Origin: Tridacna crocea
Lineage: Eukaryota; Mollusca; Bivalvia; Cardiida; Cardiidae
Reading direction: 5' to 3'
DNA: 64,000 nucleotides
NCBI GenBank assembly: GCA_943736015.1
Contig: OX031071.1
Location: 26,737,619-26,801,618, forward strand
The position numbers were made by a program, and so were the translations under genes. Position 1 is the first letter of the stretch. Each line of letters begins with the position of its first letter. A model generated the notes under the pieces. That model was not told the DNA's origin. It saw only the letters and a program-made list of their open reading frames with translations, and did not search any database. Below, piece after piece: positions 34,141-44,501 of this stretch.

Positions 34141-34318
34141 TTTAATTATAATAATGTACACAAGCTTTTGGCGGTACAACCACCTTCTTCTAGTGTGACC
34201 CTGTGATGCAATGCCTGCAGTAATACCTGACAATACTGCAGTCATTGTATCACAGGATCATACTAAAAGAAGGCGGGTACTGTACCGCCGAAAGCTTGTG
34301 TACAATATTATAATTAAA
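34141..34318. mobile_element. 178-bp foldback element, arms of about 83 bp
   Basis: Arms start TTTAATTATAATAATGTACA and end with its near complement. Inside are AAGCTTTTGGCGGTAC / GTACCGCCGAAAGCTT and TGCAGTA...TACTGCA at the tip. Nearly the whole element folds into one hairpin. It is unrelated to the TTAA MITE. Confidence 0.85.
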
Positions 34319-34398
34319 TGAAATAAAATAGATTTTATGGGGGATCCATAAATACTTGTAAATGATGTTTAGCAAGGTAGGATGTATTGTGGATATTC

Positions 34399-34968
34399 AT
34401 TAACCCCCTTACCAGAATTGTGGACTGCAGACCAAATTGTCAGCTTTTGCAGATGACAAAATGAACGTGGCTTAAATCTTTACCAAACAATCCCGACTTT
34501 TAACAACCCTGAGAAAAAAGCCTTTTGAAAACATTGTAGGAAAAGGAGAAAATGCTGGTAACCAGCATTTCCTCCTTTTCCCACAATGTTTTCTGTTCTT
34601 ACCAAAACAAATTTCAATATTTGAGTCACATTTATTTTCTTGTCTGTAAACGGTTTCAATTTGGAACAGTCCAAAATGTTGTTGTTTGGTAAAGAGTTGG
34701 GGAGGATAGAAAACATTTTGGGAGAAGGAGAAAATGCAGGTTACCAGCATTTTTTCCCTTTCCTTCAATGTTTTCAAAAGGCTTCTTCCTCAGGGTAGTT
34801 AAAAGTCGGAATTGTATGGTAAAGGGTTCAAGTCCCTCTTACCAGAACAGGCTCATTTATACTGGGAAATGGAGAAAATATTAGTAAGCAGCATGTCTCC
34901 TTTTTCTGTATAAATATTTCTTATTCTACTCTTACAAAAAGATTCATTATCGATTAAGTCACATTTGA
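34399..34968. mobile_element. MITE cluster of one full and three partial copies
   Basis: Partial minus copy 34399-34473, full plus copy 34472-34698, minus half-copy 34699-34828 fused directly to it, and eroded plus fragment to about 34968, which ends at a Helentron-like element. Confidence 0.72.
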
Positions 34969-34972
34969 TTTT

Positions 34973-35130
34973 TATACCCCCGCAAAACAAATGTTTTCGA
35001 AGGTGTACTGGAATCAGTCTGTCTGACAGTATGTCCTTCTGCCCCTTTGTCCATTGGTGTGTCTGGCTTGTATAAAATATGGTCAAAGCACTGGTGGGGG
35101 TATAAAGTCATATTCAGTGACAGCTCTAGT
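34973..35130 (+). mobile_element. Short Helentron-like element, TATACCCC family
   Basis: 5' TATACCCCCGC pairs with 3' subterminal GGGGGTATA. It ends with a GTGAC-type hairpin arm and AGCTCTAGT; 158 bp, no tandem core. Confidence 0.7.
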
Positions 35131-35150
35131 TTATTCTAGAAATAGTTTCA

Positions 35151-35407
35151 TTAATCCATTACCACACAATCCTTTCTTTTGATGCCCCTGAGAAAGAAGC
35201 CTTTCGAAAACATTGTGGGAAAAGGAGAAAACCAGCATTTCCTCCTTTTCCCACAATGTTTTCTACCCTTCACAAAACAAATTTCAAATTTTCAGTCACT
35301 TTATTTTGTCATCCGCAAATGCTTTTGGTTTGGACAAGCTTAAAATATTGTCGTCTGGTAATGAGTTAAGGCTATGTCTGGAATTTTGTTGTCTGGCAAA
35401 GAGTTAA
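35151..35407 (+). mobile_element. TTAA MITE with deleted hairpin tip, plus an end fragment
   Basis: TTAA at 35151-35154 and 35366-35369. The left arm jumps from GGAGAAAA to CCAGCATTT. A separate 38-bp right-end fragment follows (to 35407). Confidence 0.8.
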
Positions 35408-35504
35408 TTAAACATGTTAGGATACAGAAGAATGCCTTGAGAGAAAATCACTCAAGAATGGATGTTTTGTTGTGTAACTGTGCCATGGCATTTGATGAAA
35501 GGAG

Positions 35505-35735
35505 ATTACACCATTTACCATACAATCCAGAATTTTAAGGACACAGAAAGGAAGAAGGCTTTTGAAAACCTTTTGAGAAAAAGAGAATATAATGGTTACC
35601 TGTATTTTCTCTTTTTCCCAATATGTTTTCTACCATTTCAAGGACAAATCTCATAATTTGAGCCACAATGAAATTCTCGTCTGCAAATGCTTTCAGTTTT
35701 GACTATTCTAAAGTTTTGTCTGATGGAAAAGAGTT
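35505..35735 (+). mobile_element. TTAA MITE, decayed full length
   Basis: Left end ACCATTTACCATACAATCC, eroded hairpin and right end GGAAAAGAGTTGAA. Confidence 0.7.
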
Positions 35736-35814
35736 GAATGGACCTGGGAAGTGCCAGGCTTGATGACATTTCCATAGTTTGAGATTTGTAATGACTCCTT
35801 TTCTTTTATGCCAG

Positions 35815-36120
35815 GCAGGGGTAGATCAGTCCCTAGCAAACGGGATCTGAGAATAAGAGGATGCTGGTTTGATCCCTGGCTCAGCTAATTTCTGTCCAAG
35901 GTTTGATAACAGTTATTGTTACGGATCCTCTCTCACTACTAACAGTCATTTCAACAAGGGTTATGTGATAAAGCAGCAAGTGACTAGAAAGAATATTGTT
36001 TAGAGTACTGGTGAAAAAAAACTTTAGCAAAGTATGGATAGTTGCACTGGCTGCCGGAATAAAACTGACATAATGTTGGCCTCAAACACCATACAATCAA
36101 TTAATCAATCTATTTGCATT
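35815..36120 (+). mobile_element. tRNA-derived SINE with (AATC)n tail
   Basis: B box TGGTTTGATCCCTGGC, body TTTGATAACAGTTATTGTTA, 3' AACTGACATAATGTTGGCC and a CAATTAATCAATC tail. Confidence 0.75.
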
Positions 36121-36130
36121 ATATAAACTC

Positions 36131-36236
36131 TCCCAAACAGGGGAAATTTTTATGACATGTCCAAGTTGAAAGTGTTTGCAGACTACAAATTAGATATGGT
36201 TAAAGTGGGAAAAGTTGGAAAAGAGGTAGAAAACAT
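36131..36236 (-). mobile_element. TTAA MITE left part
   Basis: GACATGTCCAAGTTGAAAG through GAAAACATTGT, then an abrupt change to Helentron-like core sequence. Confidence 0.55.
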
Positions 36237-37242
36237 TGTCTTGTGGATCTATACTAAAATGCTTCAAATTTTGGTCAAGGGATGAAATTTGCCAATTGTT
36301 GTGGGGTTCAGGATGTTACAAAGAAATAAAGCAGGAAATCTTTAGGCTAGAACTGTCATATTTTGCATTTAGCATCGTCCAGTAGACATCTACCAATATG
36401 ACTTGAATTATGGACGTTGGATGGAAGTTTGCCCTATTTTGTGGGATCTTTGATTTTCCTGTATGTCCAGAATTATTTGCCCTTGAATTTGAAAAATCGC
36501 TTGAATTTGCTGTGTTTACATTTTAAGCTCCTTTACTTTTTCACCAAACTGAATCATATTTTAACAGAATATATTTTACAATAAGATGTGAGATGAGTTC
36601 CTTTTGAGGGCGATTGGATTAGTATGTCCAGAGTTAGTTGCCCTTGAATTTTGAAAAATTGCAGAATTTCACTTCATTTAGACTCTAGTTCCTTCATTTT
36701 TTCTTCAAACAAAAATCACATTTTAACATATGTACACCAAACCTAATCATATTTTAAAGAAATATATATATCAATAAGATGTTAGATGAGTTCCTTTCGA
36801 GTGGGATTGGGGATGACTGTCCAAAGTTATTTGCAATTTTGATTTCTAGCCCCACAGGGTTATTGCTGTATGTCTGCCATTTGTCTGTGTGTCAATGTGT
36901 GTGTGCATTAACTTGTATTTCAAACATCTCTGAAACTATACATCCAATTTTGGTAAAACTTCACAAAGCTTATCCTGTTGTAGGCCTGTACAAAATTTTT
37001 TCAAGGAGTTTCAGTTCAGTAAAATCTCTGCTTACCATGGCAACAAAATTGAAAAAAAAATCTTGAAAATTGGTGAGAATGTTTGTGTTAGTGGTATCTC
37101 AGACCAATACAATTATTGGTTGTTTTGGGTAAAAAATTACGTCAAAATGTCAAATCTTACAAAAACTTGTGTACAATAGAAAATGGATCAATTTGGTCAA
37201 AAGACTTAAGTGAGCGACTTTATGGCCATCATGGCTCTCTTG
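36237..37242 (+). mobile_element. Degenerate Helentron-like composite
   Basis: Core remnants (CTAGAACTGTCATATTTTGC), three worn copies of a GTATGTCCAGAGTTAGTTGCCC unit, then TAAGTGAGCGACTTTATGGCC and hairpin ATGGCCATCATGGCT with CTCTTGTTT. Confidence 0.6.
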
Positions 37243-37329
37243 TTTATGTTATTAGAGAACCTCAGCTCATTTGTATCACATCCACTGTTGTTTTCTGTAC
37301 TGTGTTTTCAATTTAGAGGAAGCTAAATT

Positions 37330-37560
37330 GTATCTTTTTGAAAAGGCTTGACCATATTTACATGACATGCTTGAAGCCACTGGCATCATTCCCATGTAAA
37401 CATTGTGAATACAGTGTTCAACAGCATGAGAGGAATTAATCTTATTACAATGGCTTTTATAGATCCTGGAAAAGACTGTTGACAACTTGGTGGATTCAAA
37501 CTCCCTTCTTATTGATTCCAAACCTTTTTCATCACAAACTGAGCTATGGAGCTCTGCACT
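37330..37560 (-). mobile_element. tRNA-derived SINE head and body, reverse
   Basis: On the minus strand CATAGCTCAGTTTGTGATG (A box) is followed by GAGTTTGAATCCACC (B box). Confidence 0.65.
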
Positions 37561-37694
37561 ATGTTAGTGATATCAGAAATCCAGTGCAAAGATGAAAAGC
37601 CCTTTTGTATCCTAATTTCTCCTATTACAATTGTGGACAATAGTGGACATTTTCTATAGTAGAGATAACAGAAGGTCATATGTCTAATACTGAT

Positions 37695-38142
37695 AGACCC
37701 ACTACCAAACTATTTCATGTTTTCACAACCTGTAACACAAGAGTATTTTTTTAAAAGATTGTCGAAGAAGGAGAAAATTTTCTCTTTTTCCCACAATGTT
37801 TTCTTTCTTTACGGAAATACGGTGGTATCTTTTGAGGCATACTCAATTTGTCATCTGCAAATGCTTGCATTTTAGACTAGACTACTACTTTATTAACTTA
37901 CTAAAAGTTAACCCTTTACCACACAATGACGTCTTTGGACAACCCTGAGGTTAGAAGCCTTTTGAAAACATTATGAGAAAAGGAGAAAATGCTGGTACTG
38001 TAACCAGCATTTTCTCTTTTACCGACAATGTTTTCTACACTTCCCATAGCAAATTTTAACTTTTCAGTCAAATTTATTTTGTTGGCTGCAACTGCTTTCA
38101 ATTTGGACCAGTCTACAAATTTGTCATTTGGTAGAGAGTTAA
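37695..38142 (+). mobile_element. Two tandem TTAA MITEs
   Basis: An eroded copy to 37911, then a good copy 37908-38142 sharing TTAA 37908-37911. The second has a 4-base insertion at the hairpin tip (GGTACTGTAACC). Confidence 0.8.
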
Positions 38143-38231
38143 GTTCCGGCCTTCTTCCTGAAACAGATTTCCAGCAGAAAGAATAAACATAATGGAAGTG
38201 GGCATACCATCAATACATCATATAGTTGGAC

Positions 38232-38416
38232 TATGCTCTCAGAAAAGGCAGTTGTATGTGGCTCAGATGTTAAGATTTTTCTTTGACAGACTAGAAAACA
38301 TTCTGAGAAAAGGGGAGAATACTGGTATCCAGTGTTATCTCCTTTTTCCACAATCTTTTCAGAAGCCTTCTTCAAAAGAGTTGTTGGAAGTGTAGATTGT
38401 GTGGTGATGAGTTTTA
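38232..38416 (-). mobile_element. Decayed TTAA MITE
   Basis: Hairpin remnant around CTGGTATCCAG and right end GATTGTGTGGTGATGAG. Confidence 0.6.
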
Positions 38417-38607
38417 AGGGATCCTGTGTTTGTACTTTGTAGTATAAATTCACGCAAGTTCATATACTGTTAAAAATATTCTAGTCCCTACACAAAGTGA
38501 CTGAAAAGGCAAAATAATGTGTCAAAAAGAACCTTATTTTATCCAGACACAGGGATAGCAGGGTACTTTAAACACCAACTTAAAAAATACAGATATTCCA
38601 CATGATT

Positions 38608-38955
38608 TAACTCTTTCCAAAACAACAAAAAAGTAGACTCACCCGAATTGAAAGCATTAAAATTTTGCAGGTGAAAACGGGTGTTAAGCTTAAGGCCACT
38701 TGTCTTTTGTCTGCAGCAGGAAAAGGGGTTTTGAGTACAAGCAATTACATTTATGTGATATGACAAGTTTTTTGCATCTTTAAGCCTTAATCAAGTGACA
38801 AAATTTTGAACTTGTCCAATTGAAAAGCATTTGCAGAGAAAAAATGAAATGAGAATTTTGTCTTGCTGGTTACTAGCATTTTCTGTTTGCCCCACAACAT
38901 TTTTAGAAACCCCCGTCTACAGGCCATAAAAACACGGGGTTGTCTGGTAGAGGCA
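38608..38955 (-). mobile_element. Two partial TTAA MITEs downstream of the antisense gene
   Basis: A left fragment 38608-38695 and a copy about 38785-38955 with the left hairpin arm missing. Confidence 0.6.
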
Positions 38956-38960
38956 AATGT

Positions 38961-38966
38961 TTTATT
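38961..38966 (-). promoter_or_regulatory. Candidate polyadenylation hexamer of the antisense 978-residue gene
   Basis: AATAAA on the minus strand, about 98 nt past the stop codon at 39064. Position and sequence fit a poly(A) signal; no transcript evidence is available. Confidence 0.45.
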
Positions 38967-39063
38967 TTTTTCAAGTAAAGCATTGATATAGCTTACAAAT
39001 AGGTTACACCAGTAGATATAAGTTATTGTATTTTCATTATGCAACCAGTCTATTTCAGACAAT

Positions 39064-40595
39064 TTAGGGAAGGTATCCAGTTTGCTTGTAACGCTCAATT
39101 TCAGCAATATCTGTGTCAAGTGCTGTGTAGCGGTCTCCATAAGGTGAGGCCCCGTCATTAGCGACAGTATTGGATGCCTCTTGTCCAAAATCATGTAGCA
39201 CCATTGATTCCATGATGCTGTTTTCAGATACCTCTCTGTTCTTTAAGGCTTTCTCCTTTCGTAGTCTCTCATCTCTTTTCTCCTTAAGCTTACAGAGGTA
39301 ACAAAGAATGGGCCCCACAATGATTGCCAGAATGATCATCGTTATGGCTGCAATTGCAAAAACTGTGGAGGAGGCATAGCCAGCAGGTAAGGCCTCTACA
39401 GGTTGCTCAATAGTGGTGTTGGTAAAGGCTACAGTATCAAGTCCTGCTTCTTTGATACCTATAGGTATATTGTCTCTGTTTATTGCTGGGTTAGTTACAC
39501 CCACCTCTGGATTGGTTCCACCAGCTCCTGATAAGGTTGGATCTGGTTGCCCTTGCTGGATTTTTGTTCTTTGGTCTTTGGAAATGCCAAACTTTCCCTC
39601 TTTTCCTATGATATCAGCTTCTTTTCCTGATGTCTGTGTATTTGTTGGCTGGGCCTGTGGATTGGATCCAGATTGAATGTTTGCAGGTATTGTGTTAGTG
39701 TTTTGGGATTGTAAGCCAGAATTTACTCTTTGTTCAGAAATGGCTTGTGCTTGCTTTGTGTTGGAACCAATGAGACCTGCTGTAGAGCCTGCACTTCCTT
39801 TTCCAGCAGCTTGTGTTCCATTGTTTTGTGTCTCTGCTCCTTGTCTTGCAGAGGTTTCTCCAGTTTCCATTTGTGTCCCATTGGCCTTCTTTTCTTCAGC
39901 CTCTCCTTTCTCCCCACCTCCTGCACCTTCAGTTGGTTCCCCACCTTCACCACCAAGCATTCCTTGTACCAAAGCTTGAACAATGCCTGGTTGGGACCCA
40001 GCCTGTGAAGGATCTTGTACTTGTGCAGATGCAAATCCTGGGAAAACAGCCCATGGATTGTTCTGGTTTGGACCACCATTAATAGTTAGGACAGTGTTTG
40101 AAGTTTTCTGTCCAGACATAGATGTTGAGTTTTGAGTGTTAAGTTTGGCATGATCTAGATTACCAGTTGTCAGTCTGTGATTTGCTGTGCTTGCTGCAAG
40201 GTCATTGAGGATCCAGTCCACCTCAGCTTTTGTAAGGTTTGCATTGTATTCACCAGGAGCCAGTTGGGCGGAATGTGTTAACACCCGATACATGAAGGCT
40301 TGAAACTCAGGGTTGGATGACATCCTCCTAATTCCAGCTGTGGTGTTGACACCAAATCTCTGTTTTAGGGCCCTGAGTACATTCTGGTTGAGATTGATTT
40401 CTTGCATGTGAGGGTTCATATTGGGACCTCCCATCCCTAGTTTCTTGAGTAGCTGGGATGCTGCAGCCCCTTCAAGGTCCATCTCTCCAGGCTCCATATC
40501 CATTTCTCCATAAGGGGTCTCTATTTGTATTTCTCTTTGAGCCATCATCCTCTGTTTACACATTGGGTCGGACATATTGGTGCATGGAGGGAAAC
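39064..40595 (-). CDS. Antisense gene exon 4: globular part, stalk, membrane helix and tail
   Basis: Acceptor TCTCTTGCAG; the first codon completes Gly. The Met eight codons upstream of the acceptor is intronic. The exon opens with GFPPCTNMSDPMCKQRMM. A well-ordered region follows (ALKQRFGVNTTAGIRRMSSN, PEFQAFMYRVLTHSAQLAPG, EVDWILNDLAAST). Next is a long Gly/Gln/Thr/Asn stalk and a helix VFAIAAITMIILAIIVGPIL then CYLC. The tail is basic (KLKEKRDERLRKEK), then acidic, ending YKQTGYLP. The stop is TAA at 39064-39066. Confidence 0.85.
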
Positions 40596-40644
40596 CTGCA
40601 AGAGACAAAACATGCTTCATGGAAGGATAATTAAATCTTTACCC

Positions 40645-40795
40645 TTAACTCATTACCACACAATCCGGACTTTTATCGACCCCTAGAAAGAAGTTTTTGA
40701 AAACATGGTGGAAAAAGGGAGAAAATGCTGGTAACCAGCATTTTCTCCTTTCCCCACAATGTTTTCTACCCTTTCCAAGACAAATTTCAAGTTAG
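40645..40795 (+). mobile_element. TTAA MITE, right end lost, in an intron of the antisense gene
   Basis: Left TIR with ACTCATTACCACACAATCC and an intact hairpin. The sequence ends after ACAAATTTCAAG. Confidence 0.78.
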
Positions 40796-40931
40796 TTACA
40801 GTATCAAAATTAGGTTGGAGTTTAGTTACAGTATCAATATGTACAATATGTTCAGCATTGTCTGTATTTACCAGCAGTACTGAAGAACATCAAGAATTTC
40901 TAGATTTGAAAGTCCTAAACCATTGGTTAGT

Positions 40932-41156
40932 TTAACTCTTGACCACACAATCCCGACTTTTAACGACCCTGAGAGAGAAGTTTAAAGAAAACATAGTGGA
41001 AAAAGGAGAAAATGCTAGTAACATTTTCACCTTTTCCCACAATATTTTCTACCCTATCAAATTCAGAAATCATCATATCTGCATGATTTAGTTTGTTGTC
41101 TGCAGATGCTTTGAATTTGGTACAGTCCAAAAATTTGTGATTAGGTAAAGAGTTAA
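40932..41156 (+). mobile_element. TTAA palindromic MITE, hairpin tip deleted
   Basis: TTAA at both ends. The arms meet at GCTAGTAACATTTTC. Confidence 0.82.
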
Positions 41157-41285
41157 CCATTATTTGATCGGCTCAACCAAATGGTCCAGCAAATCAGTAG
41201 TTGACATACTTTCTAGAGTCTTGAAGTAGACGATGAATAAAATTTAGAATCAGGCTGGTAAGTACAGACAAGATATTGGTTCTTT

Positions 41286-41507
41286 TTAATCCTTTACCAG
41301 AATGATGACAAAACTGGTCAAAATTGAAAGCATTGCAGACGACAAAATAAACATTACTCAAAAATTGAAATGTGTTTCTAGCAGGATAGAAAACATAGTG
41401 GGAAAGGAGAAAATGATGGTTACCAGTATTTTCTCCGTTTTCCACAATGTTTTCAAATGGCTTCTAGCTAAGTCATGAAAACCAGGGATTGTTTGGTAAA
41501 GGGTTAA
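41286..41507 (-). mobile_element. TTAA palindromic MITE, full length
   Basis: TTAA at 41286-41289 and 41504-41507. Confidence 0.83.
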
Positions 41508-41511
41508 AGCC

Positions 41512-41740
41512 TTAACCCTTTACCACACAATCCCTACTTTTAACGACCCTGAGACAGAAGCCTTTAGAAAACATTGTGGGAAAAGGAGAAAATGCTGGTA
41601 ACCAGCATTTTCTCCTTTTTCCACAATGTTTTCTACTCTTCACAAAATACATTTCAAATTTTCAGTCACTTTTATTTTGTCGTCTGCAAATGCTTTCAAT
41701 TTGGACAAGCCTATAATATTGTCGTGTGGTAATGAGTTAA
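41512..41740 (+). mobile_element. TTAA palindromic MITE, full length
   Basis: TTAA at 41512-41515 and 41737-41740; the hairpin has one mismatch. It shares its right TTAA with the next element. Confidence 0.9.
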
Positions 41741-42117
41741 GGTAAGACCTGTGTAATGCAATTCCAGTGAACATTTGGCAAAAATTCTAATTGGTTGTTA
41801 AATAAGGATAAATAAGGATTTATGCAGAAATAATATGTTTGCACATTTCTAACGGATCAGAAATTCTGTTTATATCTATCTTGAAACTATTTTTTGCTAC
41901 TTTTGTTTGTTTTCTAAAAAGGGAGGTAATTATTACCTCTTTTTTCAATTGAGAGTATAGCGGTTTTAGATTTATAAATGATAATTTAAAGAAGGTAAAA
42001 ATGGAAAAAATGAAAAGCTGAAAGTAGTTCAATAATACTCATTTTTAATTATAGCTAATTTTGCATGATGATATTTTAGTGGAAATAGCTGTTTTCCATT
42101 ACACAGGTCTTACCTTA
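41737..42117. mobile_element. Second TTAA-flanked TIR element (373 bp)
   Basis: Perfect inverted ends GGTAAGACCTGTGTAATG and their complement, bounded by TTAA at 41737-41740 and 42114-42117. There is no long central palindrome and no coding capacity. A reverse-oriented relative is split across 51718-53443. It lies in an intron of the antisense gene. Confidence 0.85.
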
Positions 42118-42163
42118 AATCTACAAAATTCTTACCAGTTTTTCCAACAATTTAGATATTTAC

Positions 42164-42333
42164 CTGTATGAATGTCAAGATTGTATCCAGGGAAACCTTC
42201 AAAATCTCCAAAGTCACCATGTCTATATGGAGGGTAGGGATATTGCCCGTAAGGCCCTCTGTGATAGTTGTGATCACCAGGGAAGTTCCTGCCATCACCT
42301 TGTGAATATGGTTGTTGAAATCTTGGGTCAAAC
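42164..42333 (-). CDS. Antisense gene exon 3: Tyr/Pro/Gly-rich segment
   Basis: Acceptor TTCCTTCTAG, donor GTAAAT. Phases 2 and 1 fit the neighbouring exons. The peptide is aromatic and low in complexity: FDPRFQQPYSQGDGRNFPGD, then HRGPYGQYPYPPYRHGDFGD. It is too short to stand out as an ORF and is supported by the splice phases and continuing composition. Confidence 0.78.
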
Positions 42334-42398
42334 CTAGAAGGAAAATATATTATTGTTTTTATGTCTTGATTCTCGGAATGTTTAGTCGCTCTATGTTT

Positions 42399-42765
42399 TC
42401 CAAAGGTTTCTTTCTCGGGGTAGTTAAAAGTCGGGATTGTGTGGTAAAGCGTTAAGTGATAAATGAACCAAAGTTATTTGATAGGATAGAAACCATTGTT
42501 AGAAAAAGGAGAAAATGCTGGTTAAAGCTAGGATGCTAGTTCTTTACCAGACAACAAAATTTTAGACTTTCATAAGTTAAAAGTTGCAAATGATATAATA
42601 TGAACATGGTTCAAATATTGAAATTTAGATTAGAAAGGTTCAAAAACAGTGTGACAAAAGGAGAAAATGCTGGCTACCAGCATTTTCTCTCTTTCCCACA
42701 ATATTTTAAAAAGGCTTTATTCCTCAGGATTATGAAAAAGTGGGGATTCTGTAGCAAAGAGTTAA
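42399..42765 (-). mobile_element. TTAA MITE fragments and one full copy
   Basis: A right-end fragment 42399-42454, a palindrome piece near 42490-42530 and a full minus copy about 42540-42765. Confidence 0.72.
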
Positions 42766-42900
42766 CCCTTTTACTGCTTGACGCAACTCACTGATCTTTT
42801 GAGGACAATGTAGATCAAGATCAGACTGCATGTTCTGCACAGAATGTGCAGTCTGATCTTTGATCTGTACTGTCCGATTAGGATATATTTTCCTCAAAGT
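42766..42900. mobile_element. GATCAAGATCAGACTGCAC-type palindrome, well kept
   Basis: CAATGTAGATCAAGATCAGA ... ATGTGCAGTCTGATCTTTGA; it follows a TTAA shared with the MITE before it. Confidence 0.75.
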
Positions 42901-43003
42901 AAAACTTTTGTAATTGCAAAATTTGGGTTTTTTACTCTCGGGTTAGAAGAAGTTTCATTTCACTTATTTAGTAGGATAAGTGTTACAAATCAGAGAGTAA
43001 TAC

Positions 43004-43292
43004 CTTGCATAAGGGTTGTAGAAATTTCTGTACATGTCTTGTTGAGTCTCGGCATGGTCTTGCATTACTTCTGACTGCGCTTTCATCATGTTCATCTGGG
43101 CCATTCTGTCCATTGGGTTCCCCCCAGGGGGCATTGGTCCACCCATAGGCATGCCTCCACCCATAGGCATCCCTCCACCCATGGGCATACCTCCACCACC
43201 ACTGGGCTGACGAGATGGTCCCTGATTCTGATTTTTATTCCAGTTTGGGGGTGGGCGTTGTTGATTGGGTTTTGAATTTCTCTTTGGGTTTC
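43004..43292 (-). CDS. Antisense gene exon 2: Asn/Pro/Gln-rich linker and MPMGGG repeats
   Basis: Acceptor TGTTCAG, donor GTATTA. The phase-1 join from exon 1 gives a Gly codon. The peptide has NPKRNSKPNQQRPPPNWNKN, three near-perfect MPMGGG units, PMPPGGNPMDRMAQMNMMKA and a Gln/Glu stretch ending FYNPYAR. It is Met-rich, which is unusual for an ectodomain. Confidence 0.8.
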
Positions 43293-43375
43293 CTGAACAT
43301 TAGTCAAAAGTAAATATGAATTAGCATGGCAAAAATGGTCATCAGTGTCAAATGTTTTACACTGCTATCAGTATT

Positions 43376-43603
43376 TATCTCTATACTAAACAATCCCTGG
43401 TTTTTATGACCCAGAGGAAGAGTCCTTCTGAAAACATTGTTGGAAAAGGAGATAATGCTGAAAACCACCATTTTCTCCCTTTCCCCCAATATTTTCTACT
43501 CGTCTTAAGTCAAGTTTTAATGTTTGAGTTATGTTTATTTTGTCGTCTGCAAATGTTTTTGATTTGGACAAGTCTAAAATTCCATTGTTTGGTAAAGAGT
43601 TAA
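43376..43603 (+). mobile_element. TTAA palindromic MITE, near full length
   Basis: The left TTAA is eroded; the right TTAA at 43600-43603 is shared with the subfamily B copy. Confidence 0.8.
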
Positions 43604-43817
43604 CCCTTTACCCCATAAGGCATCTCTATTTGACCCTAAATAACAGGAAGGATGAAGCCATTTCTTATGTGTAAATGACACCTTTTGATAGCATAAAAAA
43701 CATTGTGACAAAAGGTGAAATTGCTTGTGATAAGCAATTTCACCTTTTGGCACAATGTTTCCCAAAGGCTCCTACAAGCAATGTGTAGAAATGAGTATCT
43801 ATGGAGTAAAGGGTTAA
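43600..43817 (+). mobile_element. TTAA MITE subfamily B, full length
   Basis: TTAA at both ends and CCCTTTACCCC TIR. The hairpin arms are GGTGAAATTGCTTGT and AAGCAATTTCACC: both arms differ from the main family in step, so the palindrome is kept. Confidence 0.87.
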
Positions 43818-43824
43818 GTAAATT

Positions 43825-44058
43825 TATGAACCATTATCTTAATGTTTGTTGTTCATGTGTTTTTGACCATGTTGAAGAAGGCTTTTGATAGCATCGTCTG
43901 AATATTGGAAAATGGTTGAAAGCAGCATGTTCTCTTTTTCAAAAAGTCATTGCTTTTGTTTTAAAGGGGAAATCCAATAATTTAAGACACATTGGATCTA
44001 TGGCCTGCAATCATTTGCACATTAACATGTCTAAAATTCTTGTTTTTTGGTTATTTAA
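43825..44058 (+). mobile_element. Decayed TTAA MITE
   Basis: Faint left end, GAAGAAGGCTTTTGATAG and right end ACATGTCTAAAATTCTTG. Confidence 0.5.
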
Positions 44059-44501
44059 GGCTACAGTAGATATATTTTGAACCATACTGTTTTGATACTT
44101 TTAAAATATGTAAGATAAATGGACAACTTTAGTGTTAAGGAAAAATAAATATTATTTTGCTTGAATTATTTTTTCCATTCATAAACTGGTATATTACCAT
44201 GTCACTGTAAAAATTAATTGAAATCTCATTTGAAGTGTATAATTTTTCTTAAACATTTTATTAACCTTAGAGAAACTGTTGTTCAGATTTCTTGTCAGCA
44301 TATATATGAAACTATGTTTGCTGTAAATCCAGCAAGAAGGAAATCAAAACCAGTGATGGCTGAATATTCTTCTCCATTATAAATCCAAATTATGATGAAA
44401 TGTGTTTTCAAATATGAATGATTTTATATTAAATGTATTCAAGTTTTAATCTGGGTATGACTTGTCTTACGAGCTGCTAAATGCACAAGATTATTTTTTA
44501 C
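44059..44501 (-). other. Intron 1 part of the antisense gene
   Basis: AT-rich and repeat-poor compared with the neighbourhood; contains the donor of exon 1 at its right edge. Confidence 0.6.

Noticed and set aside
39413..40082. Plus-strand ORFs opposite exon 4 of the antisense gene
   Set aside because: Antisense shadows of the Gly/Gln/Thr-rich coding exon, with no splice or domain support.
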